NCBI GenBank assembly: GCA_000151295.1
Contig: GG745350.1
Span: 480,297 to 544,296, forward strand
DNA length: 64,000 nucleotides
Direction: 5' to 3'
Origin: Allomyces macrogynus ATCC 38327
Lineage: Eukaryota > Blastocladiomycota > Blastocladiomycetes > Blastocladiales > Blastocladiaceae
The position numbers and the translations under genes are program-made. Below the pieces are notes generated by a model. It saw only the letters and a list, made by a program, of their open reading frames with translations. It did not search any database and was not told the origin of the DNA. The number at the start of each line of letters is the position of its first letter. Positions within the stretch are counted from its first letter, which is position 1. Shown piece after piece: positions 21,017 through 33,230 of this stretch.

Positions 21017-24000
21017 TCACAATGCCGAATCGAGCGCGTTACTCTCATCAAACAAACTGCCGTAATCCTCGTCCTCGTCCGCGCCGCCGCTGTGACCCGC
21101 CACCGACTGCGGCGCGATCATGACCTTGTTGACGGCCGTGACTGCCGCGCTCTTCTGCAGCTTGCCGCGATCACCAACGGCGCCGTGCACGAGCGGTGCG
21201 AGCAGACCATGGACGGCCTTTTCGCGGTCGGCATCGGTCTTGTAGGTCGGCCACATTTGCGCGAAGAGCTGTTCGGTAGAGAAAGAGCGCACGGTCAGCC
21301 GAACGAATTTTGACCGAAAACGAATGCAATCATAACGTACCGTCAACGATGCCTGCGGCACCCCCTCCTCGAGCAGCGTCTGCAGCACCATTTCGCGACT
21401 CGGCGAACTCATTGGCCCGACCAAAACCTGCGAGAGGAACCCAAACATCAAATCGGCCAATTCGGCGTGCGCCGGATGCTTGAGCCCCGCCAGGACCCCA
21501 CGCACGACAAACGTGGCCAAAACCGGATGATGCGCCTGCGTGAAGTGCGGCAAAAGTGCCTTGAGCACCTGCAGCGCCTTGGCAACGGCCGCGGGCTCGC
21601 CGCACCGGAACATGGACAGCAGCGCAAAAACCACGGCCTCGAGCAGCGTCACGTTCGCGCGCTCAAACACGAATTCGGCGAGCCCAGGCTCCGCGTGCGC
21701 TTGTTTCCGGTTCTGCACGAACCAGACACTCAGCATGTCCATGAACCCGACCGTCAAAGAGCGGAGTTGCCGGTCGTGCACGATTTCGGCAGTCAGGCCC
21801 TTCCCCTCGCCGGTGCCCTCGTCTTCGTCGTCGTCTTCGCCGTCACTTCCGGCATCCTGCGCCGACTCGCCCGTGAGCGTGAGCGTGTGCTGCGTCCACT
21901 CCTTGGTGAGCCGGTCGACAACAAACTTGCAGAGTTCCGGGACGATGGGGAGGACGACGGTCGCGCGTGCCGACGCGGGACAGTGCACGACGAGCGGTTC
22001 GACAAAGCACCGCAGGAGCGCAGCAAGGTGCCGGTTCTCGACAGTGGCAACGTTGGCGAAGACAGCTTGGATCGTGTGCTGCGCGATGTTGGGGATCGCA
22101 TAGAATGGCGGGCGCAGAAGGTGGCCGAGGAGCGTGTATCTGGAGATGAATGGCGCGGTGTTAGTGTTCGTCCGCTCCATTTCGTGCCAGGCGAACGAGA
22201 AACACGTACGCGTTGGGCTTGATCTGCTCCATCCACATTTGGATCTTGAGCAGCTGGTGGTCGGCCGGCGTCTGCGGCGCCCCACTCCCCTGTTGTTCTG
22301 TTATCAATCGTCAGCTCCACCACGCTCCCCACATTCAAATACCCAAACCGGACAGCGTACGCAAGTATGCCTGCTTGATATACACCGGAATATCCTGCAA
22401 CGCCTTGACGAGCGGCACCGCCTTGGCGACCTGCGGGTCGGTCAACGCGTGCGCCGCCTGAATCACGCCCATGACGCGCTGTGCGACCTCGACCACATAC
22501 CCGTCGAGCACCGCCGGGAACCAACTCGCCCTCGCGCGCTTGAAGACCGCATTCAACGTGACCATTGGCAGCATGATCTGCGACCGGTGCTGCCGGTGAT
22601 CCGCGTGCGGGTCGCACAGTGCGACCAGCGCCTCGGCCGTCGGCACGAATTCGCGCACGTCGCTGGAAAACTGTGAGACGAGCGGGTCCAACAACACGCG
22701 CGTGCGCGCAACGCGTTCGGGAATCTCGTCGGCGCGCGGGTTCGCGCGGTAGGCGTGTCGGTCGAGCGTGGTCGTGTGGACAATGGCGACGAACAAGCAT
22801 TCGATCACATGGCATTTCTCGGCGTACGGCAGCTGCGTGGCCACTTTTTCAATGTCGGCCGACAGGGCGAGGACGAGGTCCGGCACGGCGAGGGCGACGC
22901 GCGACAACTGGCCGAGCATCGCGTACCGCACTTGCCGGTCATCGGTCGAGTAATTGATCATGGTCTCGAGCAAGGGCAACAGCGGCGCCATGTCCTGCCC
23001 GATCGCGCCGACACAGTGCGAAGCCGACCGGGTTAGCGTCAGGACCTGTTGCGAGTCGCGGTCGGCCGCGGCCTGCGCAAGCCGCGACAGCAGGTACTGG
23101 TAGATTTGCCGAAGGGCGGCCGCATCCTTGAGCATGCCCTGCGCACCGGCGTCAATCAGGGCGAGCACGCCCTGCAAGTGCGTGCCGGCCGTGAGCTGCG
23201 TGAGCGTCCATTGTGCGGCAGCGGTCGGGGCCATGGTGGCCACGAGCTTGACGACCGTCTGCGTGTGGCTCTTGAGTGCAGTTTCGGCGCGCTCGCGGTG
23301 CTTTTTGTTCGGGAACTCGTCGGAGGACGCTTTCTGGAGCCAAATAGCGGTGAGCATTCGCATCATGGTGGAGAGAACCGAGACGATCGCAACGTACCCG
23401 CTCAAACGTGACAATCGCCTTTTCCAAGACGCACGGCAGCGCTTCCAAGATGGGCGCCGACTAGAAAATTCAAAACAACCGTCAGTCCCATCCCACGCCA
23501 CATACAGACATGCAGCCGCTTTAACGTACCTCCTTCAAGTACGGATGCTTGAGCGCCGTTAACCAGAACGAGACAATCGACGTCGACAGCGTGACCGACG
23601 GATGTTGCTGCAACTCCAACAGCGTCGAGATATACGCCGCCAACCGCGCCGGAATCCACGTCACGTTGGCTTTTGCACACACTTGCCGGACACCGACATC
23701 CACAATCGCCTGCACGAGCAACTTCATCACATCAAACGCATCCGTATCGTTCTGGTCGAGCGCGATCAGCGTCTGTACGACGAGCGCGACCATCCCGCCG
23801 TCCAGGAACGGCTCAAACAAGGTCTGCACTTCGCCCGGCTGCGGGTAGTTGCGCGCACAGACCAGGTACAGCGTCTCGGCCGCCGCGTACTGCACCTGGA
23901 GAGCCGACTTTGCCGCAGGCAAAAGTTGCGCGAGACCCATGATCAATCCGGCCTGCGCCATCAACTTTGCGCTGATCCACGGGACCATGGCCGCGAGCGC

Positions 24001-24874
24001 GTGCAGTGCCGCGACAGCGAGCGGCGCCGACTCGCGCGTCGGACCGTGCACGACGACCGGGTGCAGGAACATGACGGTCGCGAGAAACCAGCCAACGCGG
24101 CCCTGTTCGCCCGGCACGTACTCGACTTCCTTGATTTTGGTGCCCGCCTGGAAGGGTTTCAGGTCGCGCGCGAGCTCTTGCGCGTAGAGATCGTCCGAGA
24201 GGACAATCGAGTTGACAGCTTTCATGAGCACTCGTTTGCGCGTGAGCACGACTTCGTCGGAAAAGTCCACGTCGTAGATGTCTTGCACGAGGCCGGTGAG
24301 CACAAGGAAGACGAGTTCCTTGTGCGTCAGCTAGATAATGTCTCAGTTCGATCAGTTCTCGCCACCCCGACCTCCACAAAGAACACACGGAAACGTACCG
24401 ACGCGGCGAACATGGTCGTCAACACCCTGTTCAAATCCCACGTCTGCGGCCACTCGCGCTTCGCGACTTCCACAATCACCGCCGCCAATTTGGTCTTGAG
24501 CAAATTGGACTCGCCCGCGGCACTCATTCCCTCGGTCGCGAGCCGCTCGAGCGCGTTGACGGCCGCAGCACGGGCATCCGGCGAATGCGAGCTCCACGCG
24601 TACCGCACCTGGTGCTCGAGACACTTGAGCCCAAAGAAGCGAACACGCTGATCGTGCCCCGCGGCGGCGGGCGAGAGCGCAAAGCCGACGGCGAGCGCCG
24701 ATGGGGATTCGGTTACTTGGTTGAGGAGCTATCAGAGGCGGGATCGTCAGTCTCGAGGGCAAAGAACAGCGTGAGCGGGAAGGGGGATAGCCGCACGTCG
24801 AACGTGGCACGACGCTGCTCCGGCGTTGCCGTCGGGCTCAGCTGCACTTGAAGCGCCTGCATAATCTCAGCCAT
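21017..24874 (-). CDS. Exportin-5 / Msn5 family karyopherin
   Basis: A multi-exon importin-beta superfamily protein of roughly 1150 residues. Exon 1 (24874-24797, MAEIMQALQVQLSP...ATFD) joins exon 2 (LLNQVTESPSALAVGFAL). The exportin-5 N-terminal HEAT signature follows (HDQRVRFFGLKCLEHQVRYA) and then VIVEVAKREWPQTWD, the Xpo1-like motif. Further HEAT helices run through 24330-22340. The C-terminal third contains ELCKFVVDRLTKEWTQHTL, an acidic insert, and RSLTVGFMDMLSVWFV, in the order of human XPO5. The last intron starts GTACGTTATG near 21341 and the final exon ends at 21017. The protein carries RNA or phosphoprotein cargo out of the nucleus with Ran-GTP. Fungal Msn5 exports phosphorylated transcription factors; vertebrate XPO5 carries pre-miRNA. 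Internal splice sites other than the first and last were not all fixed. Confidence 0.85.
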
Positions 24875-25579
24875 GGCTGTGTACATCAACGAAGAGGAGC
24901 AGCAGCACGATAAGTGAATTTATCCGTGCTCGAGTGATCGCTGATCCCTGGATCCCTGGCGCAGTAACCGCCCGTACCCGCGTCGGCGGACGGCGCGCCA
25001 CTTGCAGCCATCATGACAGGGTTGTTCAAGGGTCGGGGAACGGCGTTGGTACTCGGAGCTTGGTGGCGTGTCGGTTCAGGGACCGTCGGGTAGAGCTCGA
25101 AGAGGATTTCGGTCCAAACTGTTGTCGGCACGCTGTTGAGACGAACGTCAATCCCTTGCAGCAAGTTCCGGCTTGTCGGCGCGGCGATATAAGGACGTTC
25201 TCCTCGCGCTCGAAGATGTGGTGGGTGACGCACTTGAAGATCAAGGATCAAGGCACGGCGAGGCAAAGATGCTGCTGATCACTGGACGCAAGTCATTCAA
25301 CTTCCTTGACGGCCCAAACGTCGTTGGCTCAACCAAAAAACAAGAACGAAAAACACGATAAATTATTGGCGACGCATAGATATCCACGAACGAAACGGCA
25401 AGCGCGCGCGGGCACGAAGCGCCGCGACGCGCAAACGACATTAATTTCAGCAAGCTGCCGCTGGTAAGGTAATAAATTGCGGAGGCCATGCGGCATCAGA
25501 CAAGAATAACGGAAACAAACGGGACAACATCAAGCAACATCAAATCATGACCACGGGCCGGACCAACTTGTCTTGGTGC
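24875..25579. other. Intergenic region
   Basis: It separates the exportin-5 start (24874, -) from the ALY/REF stop (25580, -). No gene or motif was recognised. Confidence 0.5.
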
Positions 25580-27688
25580 TTAGTCGGTCATCATGGCGTC
25601 GCCGCCCGTCGGCACGACCGCCGGGGCAGTGGCAGCGGGCTACGTGATCATCAACATCGCGTTGGGGTCAGGATATTGTGCGGCGCACAGAACGTAAGAG
25701 CGAGCTTGGGCACGTACCATGCGCTGCGCCATGTACGCCTCGAGGTCTTGGTCGAGGTCACCGGCCGACTTGGGCGCCGCGCGCTCAGCGCGTTCGGCAC
25801 GTTCCGGACGGTCAGCACCCGGCACGCGCGAATCGCGGCCACGGCCACCGCGGCGGCCGCGACGGCGCGAACCCTCCGAGTCCTTGGGCGCCGACGACGA
25901 CGACGGCGTGGCCGCGCGCGCGGGCGCAGCGGCAGCGACGGTGCGGGTCACGGCGCTGCGAGAGTAATAAAGCGAGCGGACGGACAGGCGTCAGGAACGT
26001 GTGAACGGGACGGATTGCGGCAGCAAGGTCGGGAGTCAGCGATCGACGACGGTGACGGCCTCAAACAGTGTGAAAAAACCGTCTGGTCGACATGGAAGTC
26101 GCCAACGGGCTCACAAGCAAGTCACCGCCGAGTGCAAGAGCAAGTGGGCCTTGCCAACGGCCGGCCGACGCGCACGCGTGTGCGGATTGCGACTTGCAAA
26201 TCCCGACCATGGCGACAACGTGATCGCCGACGACCCGATAGCGCCATAAAATAAGGGATACTCACGCGACCTGGCGCTCCAAGTCGTTCGGAGCAACAAC
26301 AAACTCAATCTGCATCGGACGGCCTGCAAACGTGATCAACAGCGTGTCGAGTCGAGTTGGGTGCGTGCGTGGCGAGCGTGGAGTTGATGGAGCGAGCGAG
26401 CAGCAAGTTGATGACAATCGAGAACAGCGTCGAGGGTGTGATGGTGGGTCGGGATGCGAGAAGCGGACGTCAGCGCGGGTTCGGCGGTACGGAGTTGGTG
26501 AACAGTCGAGCGGCAGCCGGTGAAGAGCGACTGGGAAAAGAATGGGGTGCAAAATGAACGGCGTGCGTCCGTGCACGACCAGCCGCATGTCGGCCAGCGA
26601 GCCCGACTCCGGCTTGATCAGGTCCGTCTCAGTCTCGCGCACGTCGGCACCGGATCAGGCACAGACGTCGCGACCCGTCCTTCCGGCCCCGACGGATATA
26701 TGACCGCCATACGCTGAAGGCAGGCCCACAACACAGAGCCGGCCTTGCGCAAGCAACCTTGCTTCTCACGTAATCCTGCACGCAATACAACGACCACTCC
26801 CCGAATCAATCCGTCGGTAGCGTCGAGAAGAGGGTCGCGGACGGTGCCATCGTTGCGGGAAAACCGTCAAAAGTTGGCACCGGTCGCGCATTGTCCGCAT
26901 CGCACCAATTGCAAGGGACTCCGCCCGTCGCCCAACCGAGGGCAGTCGAAACCGGCCCAATCCCACCGCAAATCCATGGAAATCGTGCCAACAAATGGTA
27001 GTGGGCAGCGGGTGAAAAAGTGGGGGTCGGAGAGAGGGCCGAGCCGATCGAGCACGTGCTCACAACAGGGAGCCAACACAAAAAAAGGAGAGCCACCCAC
27101 GTCGCACGCACACCAGGAGCGCCATGGGGAGCAAAGAAAGCGAGGAGGGCGGCAGCAGCCATATCATCCCACGAGGGGCGGCGCGCACATACCGTCGAGC
27201 GTGACATTGTTGTACTGGGCAATGGCCTTCGCCGCGTCGGCCTTGGCCTGGTAGTGAATGTGCGCAGTGCCCTGCGACCGGCCGTTCTTGTCGTAGTAGA
27301 GCTGCACCGACTTGACACGGCCAATGCGCTTGAAGAGCTCGCGCAGGTCGTCCTCGGTCACGCCGCGGTCGAGGTTCGTCACGGAAATCTTGGCCGACGC
27401 GGCCGCCGCGGCGGCTGCGGCCGAGGCACTCATGAGCGCGGTCGGGCGGCCACGGTCGTTGTTGCGGGACGACGGCGGAGCGGGACGGTCGCGCTCGCTA
27501 CGGTCGACCATCATGGCGTCGCCACCGGCATCGCGACGGTCACGGCCGCCACGGCGACGGCGGCGCGAGTCGTCGCCGCCCGACGAGGCAGCCGGGGCCG
27601 GGGCCGAGCTGTTGCGCGAGGCACGGTTGGCGGCAATGATCGAGTCGAGGTCCATGGTGACCTGCGCGCTCGGGTTGAAGGCGGCCAT
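25580..27688 (-). CDS. ALY/REF (Yra1-type) mRNA export adaptor
   Basis: Four exons join in frame: 27688-27193, 26323-26266, 25955-25718 and 25639-25580, giving 283 residues. The N-terminal box MAAFNPSAQVTMDLDSIIAA is the conserved UAP56/Sub2-binding motif. An RGG/Arg-rich stretch follows, then one RRM (KISVTNLDRGVTEDDLREL, RVKSVQLYYDKNGRSQGTAH, and after the intron GRPMQIEFVV). A C-terminal RGG region leads to a second Sub2-binding motif (GDLDQDLEAYMAQRM). It belongs to the TREX complex, which hands spliced mRNA to the Mex67/NXF1 exporter. The introns are 869, 310 and 78 nt, whereas others in the window are mostly 45-110 nt. Confidence 0.93.
26324..27192 (-). other. Unusually long first intron of the ALY/REF gene
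   Basis: The donor GTATGT follows GAC-G and the acceptor TTTGCAG precedes GCCGTCCG. Joining them completes the RRM in frame, so both ends are secure. At 869 nt it is about ten times the typical intron here. I found no open frame or RNA gene inside it that I could support. Confidence 0.85.
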
Positions 27689-28155
27689 GGCGGTGGAGAT
27701 ACTGGGGGTGGGGTGGGTTGGAGTGCGGAAAGCGGGTGCGGAAGTTGCGGGCGACGTCGTCGAGCTGAGGAGCGTCGCGGTTGTCGTCTTCGTGGTGCGT
27801 TGGCGTGAGGGGAGCGAAAACAAAAACGGCAGCGCGTTTTGGCATTTTGGCGCTTGACGGTTGGCTGACTTGGTTGACCACGGTGCGACGTGCGACACAT
27901 GGCAAACCTGCCACGCACGTCACCGCTCACGGGACCGCGCCAAACCTTGCGACAACCTCATTTTCGCTTCATTTTCCCAGAACGGATAAACGACGACGAT
28001 CACCGGTGAGGTCAACTGCAGAGTCCACGACGTCGCCGACTTTGAATACTACAACCGGTCCTGCTGCTCGCTATTGCGCACCGACGCTGCTCCAACTTGC
28101 TGCAAACTGCTCGCGCGCCCTTCCTCGATCCGCTCGACCCAACATTTCAAGCATC
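27689..28155. promoter_or_regulatory. Divergent promoter region, ALY/REF and Erg26-like gene
   Basis: The flanking genes start at 27688 (-) and 28156 (+). No specific element was recognised. Confidence 0.5.
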
Positions 28156-29369
28156 ATGGTTGCCCCTGCCATTCTGGCCGCTCTGCGCGACCTGCCGCTT
28201 ACCGACACGGCACTCGTTGTCGGCGGAGACGGCTTTCTCGGCGGCCACGTCGTCGAGCAACTGTTGGCCATCCGTCGCCCCGACGGCCCGCCCGTGCACG
28301 TGCTCGACCTGCAGCAGCGGTGGCCCGACCGTGACCACGTCGTCTACCACATTGGCTCCCTGCTCGACCACGACTTCCTCGTGGCCACGCTCAAGGCCAA
28401 CGGGATTACCTGCGTCGTGCACACGGCGTCTCCACCGCACGGCAAATCCAAGGCCTTCTACCGCTCGGTGAACGTGGACGGCACGCGCAACCTGATCCAG
28501 GCCATGGTCGAGGCCGGCGTCCCGAAACTCGTCTACACGTCGTCGGCCTCGGTTGTCTTTGACGGGTCCGACCTGTGCAAGGCCGACGAGTCGCTGCTTT
28601 ACTGCGACGTCCCGCTTGACCCCTACACGGAGACGAAAGCGCTCGGCGAAGACCTCGTCCTGAAATCCAACAACTTGCCGACCAACGCCGACATCCCACT
28701 GCTCACGGTCGCTCTCCGTCCGTCGGGGATTTTCGGCCCGCGCGACGGTCAGTCCCTGCCGGGTTTCCTCGACGCGATCGCCTCCAACAAGTCGCACATT
28801 GTCCTCGGCAACGGGCAGAACCTGTTTGACTTCACCTACGTCGAAAACGTGGCCGCCGCGCACATTCTTGCCATGACCAAACTCGCCAAGCACTCGGGGC
28901 ATCGAAGGGGGAAGGGGGTTCCAATATCACCCAACGAACGACCCCGATCCCGTTTCTGGGGACTTTAGCAAGCGGTTGACGCCACGCCCCTGCTTCCCAC
29001 CCGTCGGACCCGCGTGTCGCGCGTGCGGGATCGCTGCACTTGCCGCGGCTGCCGATGCTCGCGCTCGCCTACCTGACCGCCTTCTTTGTCTGGCTGATTT
29101 CGCCGATCGTGCATATTGACCCGGTGTTCACGCCGTTCCGTGTGCGGGTGACCACGGCGACGCGTACGTTTGCGTGTGATAAGGCCAAGGAACGGTTGGG
29201 GTACCGCCCGTTGGTGCAGCTCGACGAGGCGATGGAGCGGTCGGTCGAGTGGATCAAGACGGTTGACAAGTGGCGCGTGCTCTGGGACCCGGAGGTGATT
29301 CGCGCACGCGAGTTGGCTGAGGAGACGGTGGATGAGTTGGTCGAGGATATGAAGATCAAGGACGAGTGA
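28156..29369 (+). CDS. Erg26-like sterol C-4 decarboxylase / 3-beta-HSD family, apparent frameshifts
   Basis: The first 760 nt encode a Rossmann short-chain dehydrogenase: ALVVGGDGFLGGHVVEQLL (NAD-binding GxxGxxG-like), VVHTASPPHGKSKAFYRSVN, YTSSASVVFDGSDL and the catalytic DPYTETKALGEDLVL (YxxxK). This matches the Erg26/NSDHL family, which oxidises and decarboxylates 4-carboxysterols in the ER. The C-terminal part, with a membrane helix (LALAYLTAFFVWLISPIVHI) and GYRPLVQLDEAMERSVEW, resumes in another frame by 29040. Between 28900 and 29035 the expected TNDxPVPFWDF segment appears split among frames (around 28930-28970), with runs of extra C, T and G. No GT-AG intron solves this. It is either a cluster of homopolymer sequencing errors or a recently broken gene; I favour errors because both flanks are well conserved. 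Confidence 0.7.
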
Positions 29370-29523
29370 AAGCCAGTTTTGCCAGCCTTGTATTTATAGA
29401 AACGCGAATCTGTTTGCAAACTCGCTTCATTTGACTGAACCATGTTTCGCAACTCGCCACCCCCTCCATCATCGTCGTCATTCGTCACCATCGCCTTGCT
29501 GCCTTGGTCACGCTCTTGCGCAC

Positions 29524-30965
29524 TCACACCTTGCACGCCTCGTCCCGCTTGTCGACCGAGTGCGCGTACAGGTACACGCGGAACAAGTCAAGCGCGCACG
29601 TCTCGCCATGCTCGCCATCAAGCTGGCACCATGGCTTGTCGCTCGACAGCTCCGGATCCGTGACCAACGGCCGCCCATCATACAAGATCCGCACGTACTT
29701 GCGGCTCACCCCGTTCTCCACCCCCAACCACACCTCGATAATCAGATTCGACCGGTAAGGCGGCCACTGATGTTGCTCGGGCGCTGCACGCAGCGCGCCC
29801 AACATTCCTGACAACGTCCCACCATGCGCCAAGAACACGTGCAACTTGACCTTGTTCTCGCCATCCACAATCGCAAGCATTTCACGGAACAGCGGACCCA
29901 TTTCGAGCGGCACGATCCCTGGCTGCACGCGGTTCGGGAAATAATTGTTGCAGTACCAATAATCCAACGATTTCACGAGCCACCCGTCATCGACCGCCGA
30001 CTCCGACAAGCATCCGGCGCCGGAGACGCACGGCTGCGGCTTGTTCCAGCACCAGCGGCACATCAGGTTCTCGATCTGCTCGGGCGAGCCCTTGCTCGTA
30101 TCAGCGGCCTCAACGCCAGGTGCAAGGGCCATTACTTGCTAGCGCGCCGTCGTGGTTGCGTGACAATCTGGCCTCACATCGGGTGCTTCTTGGCGAGCGA
30201 CTTGAGCTGCTTGAGCTTCGGGCACTGCTTGTCGAGCCCAGACGAGCTTCAAATCATGTTTACCTCACGTCGGTTGCACGCCAGTTGAGCTCGCTGTGCG
30301 TCACTTTGCGCGACAAGAGCTCGAGGTGGTCGACTAAAAATTCACGGCCACGATGAGCTCGAATCAAATGCAACAGAACTGACGCGAAGGCAGAGGACCA
30401 TATCGTAAATCTCACGCAAGTTCTGCCCAAACTCGACGTGCATCGCACGTCCCTTGGCCGTCAAAGCACCAAGTACGCACGTGCCCATGTACTGGCGCGG
30501 TGCCCACGACTCGGAGAGAACTCCCGGTCATCTTAGTCGCAACGAGTTTCGAATCGGGCAGCGACATGGACTCGTTCGCGTCACAGTTCCACACGACGTT
30601 GTTCGCCAAGTCGTCGATCAATGGGTGGATTGGCGAGCGGTCACCGTGACGTGCGAATAGGAGCACATGTTCGAGCCGCAACGAACGGGCGCCGGGAATG
30701 ACGAGTCGCTTGTATTCGGCCAAGGACGGGACCAAGGCCTTGCAGTAAGTCGAGGTCATGGGCCGCGCGTACGACTTGGTGATAGTATTTCGGGCTATCT
30801 GAAAGCGGGAACGATGAAAGGAGTTTGAGCTTGCGCGGAGAGTGGAGACGGCGAACTAACCAGAGCCCAGATCGCCGGGCGTCGAACGAGGTGTAACATG
30901 GACTTGACAAACCGGAGTCGTGGTGTGGTGGACAAGATCAGAAGGAACATGACCATAACCGCCAT
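29524..30965 (-). pseudogene. Histidine acid phosphatase copy A, decayed
   Basis: All parts of the family are present in order on the minus strand: a membrane anchor (MAVMVMFLLILS at 30965), the catalytic RHGDRSP in LLFARHGDRSPIHPLIDDL, LTAKGRAMHVEFGQNLREIY, VDHLELLSRK, KLKQLKSLAKKHPM, and the C-terminal half ending EACKV. Several breaks are visible. A frame change falls between KMTG and ESWAPRQ (about 30510-30525). The conserved Trp codon after HPM is TGA (30174-30176), and an in-frame TAA follows. The catalytic HD near the C-terminus is HG (GGT at 29821-29823), which would remove the proton donor. The closest relative in the window is copy B. It is most likely inactive. Confidence 0.75.
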
Positions 30966-31566
30966 CTGTGCGCGGTGCCCGTTCTACATGACGTTTTTTG
31001 TCCATTTCAGGTCAGATTATTCCGTTTGACATGGTATCTTTTGACCAGTGGAGTCGTACCTTGCACATCGATATGGTCCGCACCATCGTGTCGTGGCACG
31101 TCGTGCAAGGGTGCGAGAAATGACGGCTCGACGTGCACTCGTGTCGATTGAGGTTCAACGAGACTGCGTAGCTCTTCAAAATGTGGGCGGATAGTAAATA
31201 GCAAGGACGGGTCGTAAAGGTACTCGGCTTGCTGGTTCGCAGTGTGGTTCTGTCCGTGGTTACCTGAGGAGTAACAGAGCGACCTGCCAAGCACTGAAGT
31301 TATAGGCGGAGCTGGAAAGTGATGACTGGTTGAAAGACGTGTTGCTGTGGCAACGCGATGGTATGGATTTTGACGCGCGGTGGTACATATGACGCGGGGA
31401 TGGTTGCGCGGGATGAGTGTGGCATGCTCAATTTGGTCATCAAAGACACGCTCATGTTGCAGCAGCCAACAAATTCTGTTGCACAGAACTCACACACAGC
31501 AGCCTCTCATCGACCTCCCATCAGCATTCCAAAATGACCGTGATGCCGAGCTGCAATGCCCAAACA

Positions 31567-33230
31567 TCACACCTTGCACGCTTCGTTCCACTTGTCGACC
31601 GAATGCGCCTGCAAGTACGCGCGGAACTTCTTGAGCGCACACAATTCGCCATCTTTGCCGCCAAAGTGGCACCAGGGCCGCTGCTTGTCGCCCGCGAGAT
31701 CCAGATCCGTCATGAGCGGCCGCCCGTCATATACGACCCGCACGTACTTCCGGCGCACACCATTTTTCACTGCCGACCAGATCTCGAATATGAGGCTTGA
31801 GCGGTAATCCGGCCAGTGGTGATGCTCGGGTGCAGCACGCAGCGCACTGAGGATACCAGACAACGTGTCATCATGCACGAGGAAGAGGTGCAGTTTGGCC
31901 TTGCTGCCGCCGTCGAGGACACTGAGCATTTCGCGGAACAGCGGGCCCACAGCGAGAGTAACGATATTGGGCTGAACTAGTTCGGGAAGTAATTGTTGTT
32001 GTACCAATAGTCGAGCGACCTGATGAGCCAGGCGTCGTCCACTGTCGATTCCTGCATTCAGCCGATGCCGGACAAGCACGGCTGCGGTTTGCCCCAGCAC
32101 TGGCGACACATTTGGTTCTTAATCTGTTCGGGCACGCCCTTGTCAGCGGCCTCCATACCCGGCGCAAGCGTCACAATTTGCTGCCGTGCCGTCGCCATCG
32201 CGTTCATGATCTTGGACAACATCAGGTGCTTCTTGGCGAGCGTTTGAGCTGCGTGAGCTTCGGAAACACCTTGCCGAGGCCAGAAGAGTGCAGAGGGTCC
32301 ACTTCGAACGGGCGCGTACGAATCGTGATGCGCTCGCTACGGTAATACGTCCCGCGAGGGTACAAGCCGGTGAGGAGCGATTGCGCCGAGGTGACAGTGC
32401 GGCTGGGGGAAATGCGGCGGGAGATAGTCAGTTCGATGATGGGTCAGGACATCGTCGGTCAGTTGAGACTCATGAATCCATACCTCAAATCCGTGGGAGC
32501 GCCAGTCCAGTTCATTGAGCGTCAGCTTGCGCGATAAAAACCTGAGATAGTCGACTATGTAACCACCACCAAGTCAATGAGTTTGATTGAACCAATGCAA
32601 GTGACGAGGCTGGCGCTAGCGTATTGGACCGGACCGTAGATCTCACGCAAATTCCGCTCAAGCTTGATGTGCATGGTACGCCCCTTCACCGTCAAATCAC
32701 CGCGTGCACATGTACCCAGATACTGTCGCGGTGCCTATGACGCGGAAAGAGACTCGGTCACCTTGATCGCGACGAGTTTTGAATCGGGCAGTGTCTTTGA
32801 CTCGTTTGCGTCACAGTTCCAAAACACATTGTGCTTGAGGTCGTCGACCAGTGGGCGGATCGGCGCGCGAACGTCGTGGCGCGCGAATAAAAGCATGTTT
32901 TCGAGCCGCAGAGAACAAGCGCCCGGAACCGTCGGGACCGTGCACTTGGTAATCGTCGGGACGGCGGCCTTGCAGGAGGTCGACAGCATGGGGCCATTGC
33001 ACGCACGACTTGATCATGGAATTGCCCGACGTCTGAAGTGAGAAACGAGTGGTGAGAAAAGGCGTATGAGCCGCAGGGAAATCGAACGTTGTGCGATTAC
33101 GGGCCGGCAGTAGAACCAATGGGCGTCGAATGCCGGGTAATATGCGCTTGGCAAGTCGGGTTCATGGTGGACAAGATCAAGAGAATGATGACCGCAAACA
33201 CCGTCAGGACGCCAGGTCCGGCCTACACCA
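31567..33230 (-). pseudogene. Histidine acid phosphatase copy B, decayed
   Basis: Homologous blocks run from a membrane segment (VLTVFAVIILLILS, about 33210) through LLFARHDVRAPIRPLVDDL, GTCARGDLTVKGR, LSRKLTLNELDWR, LLTGLYPRGTYYRSERI, MCRQCWGKPQPC and FLVHDDTLSGILSALRAAP to NEACKV. Breaks include RHG changed to RHD, a TAG in place of a conserved Trp codon (32735-32737), a 1-nt deletion near 32243, TGA in place of a Cys codon (32058-32060), and a 1-nt deletion creating TAG near 31978. The nonsense substitutions make sequence error an unlikely full explanation. Blocks are collinear with copies A, C and D. Confidence 0.82.
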
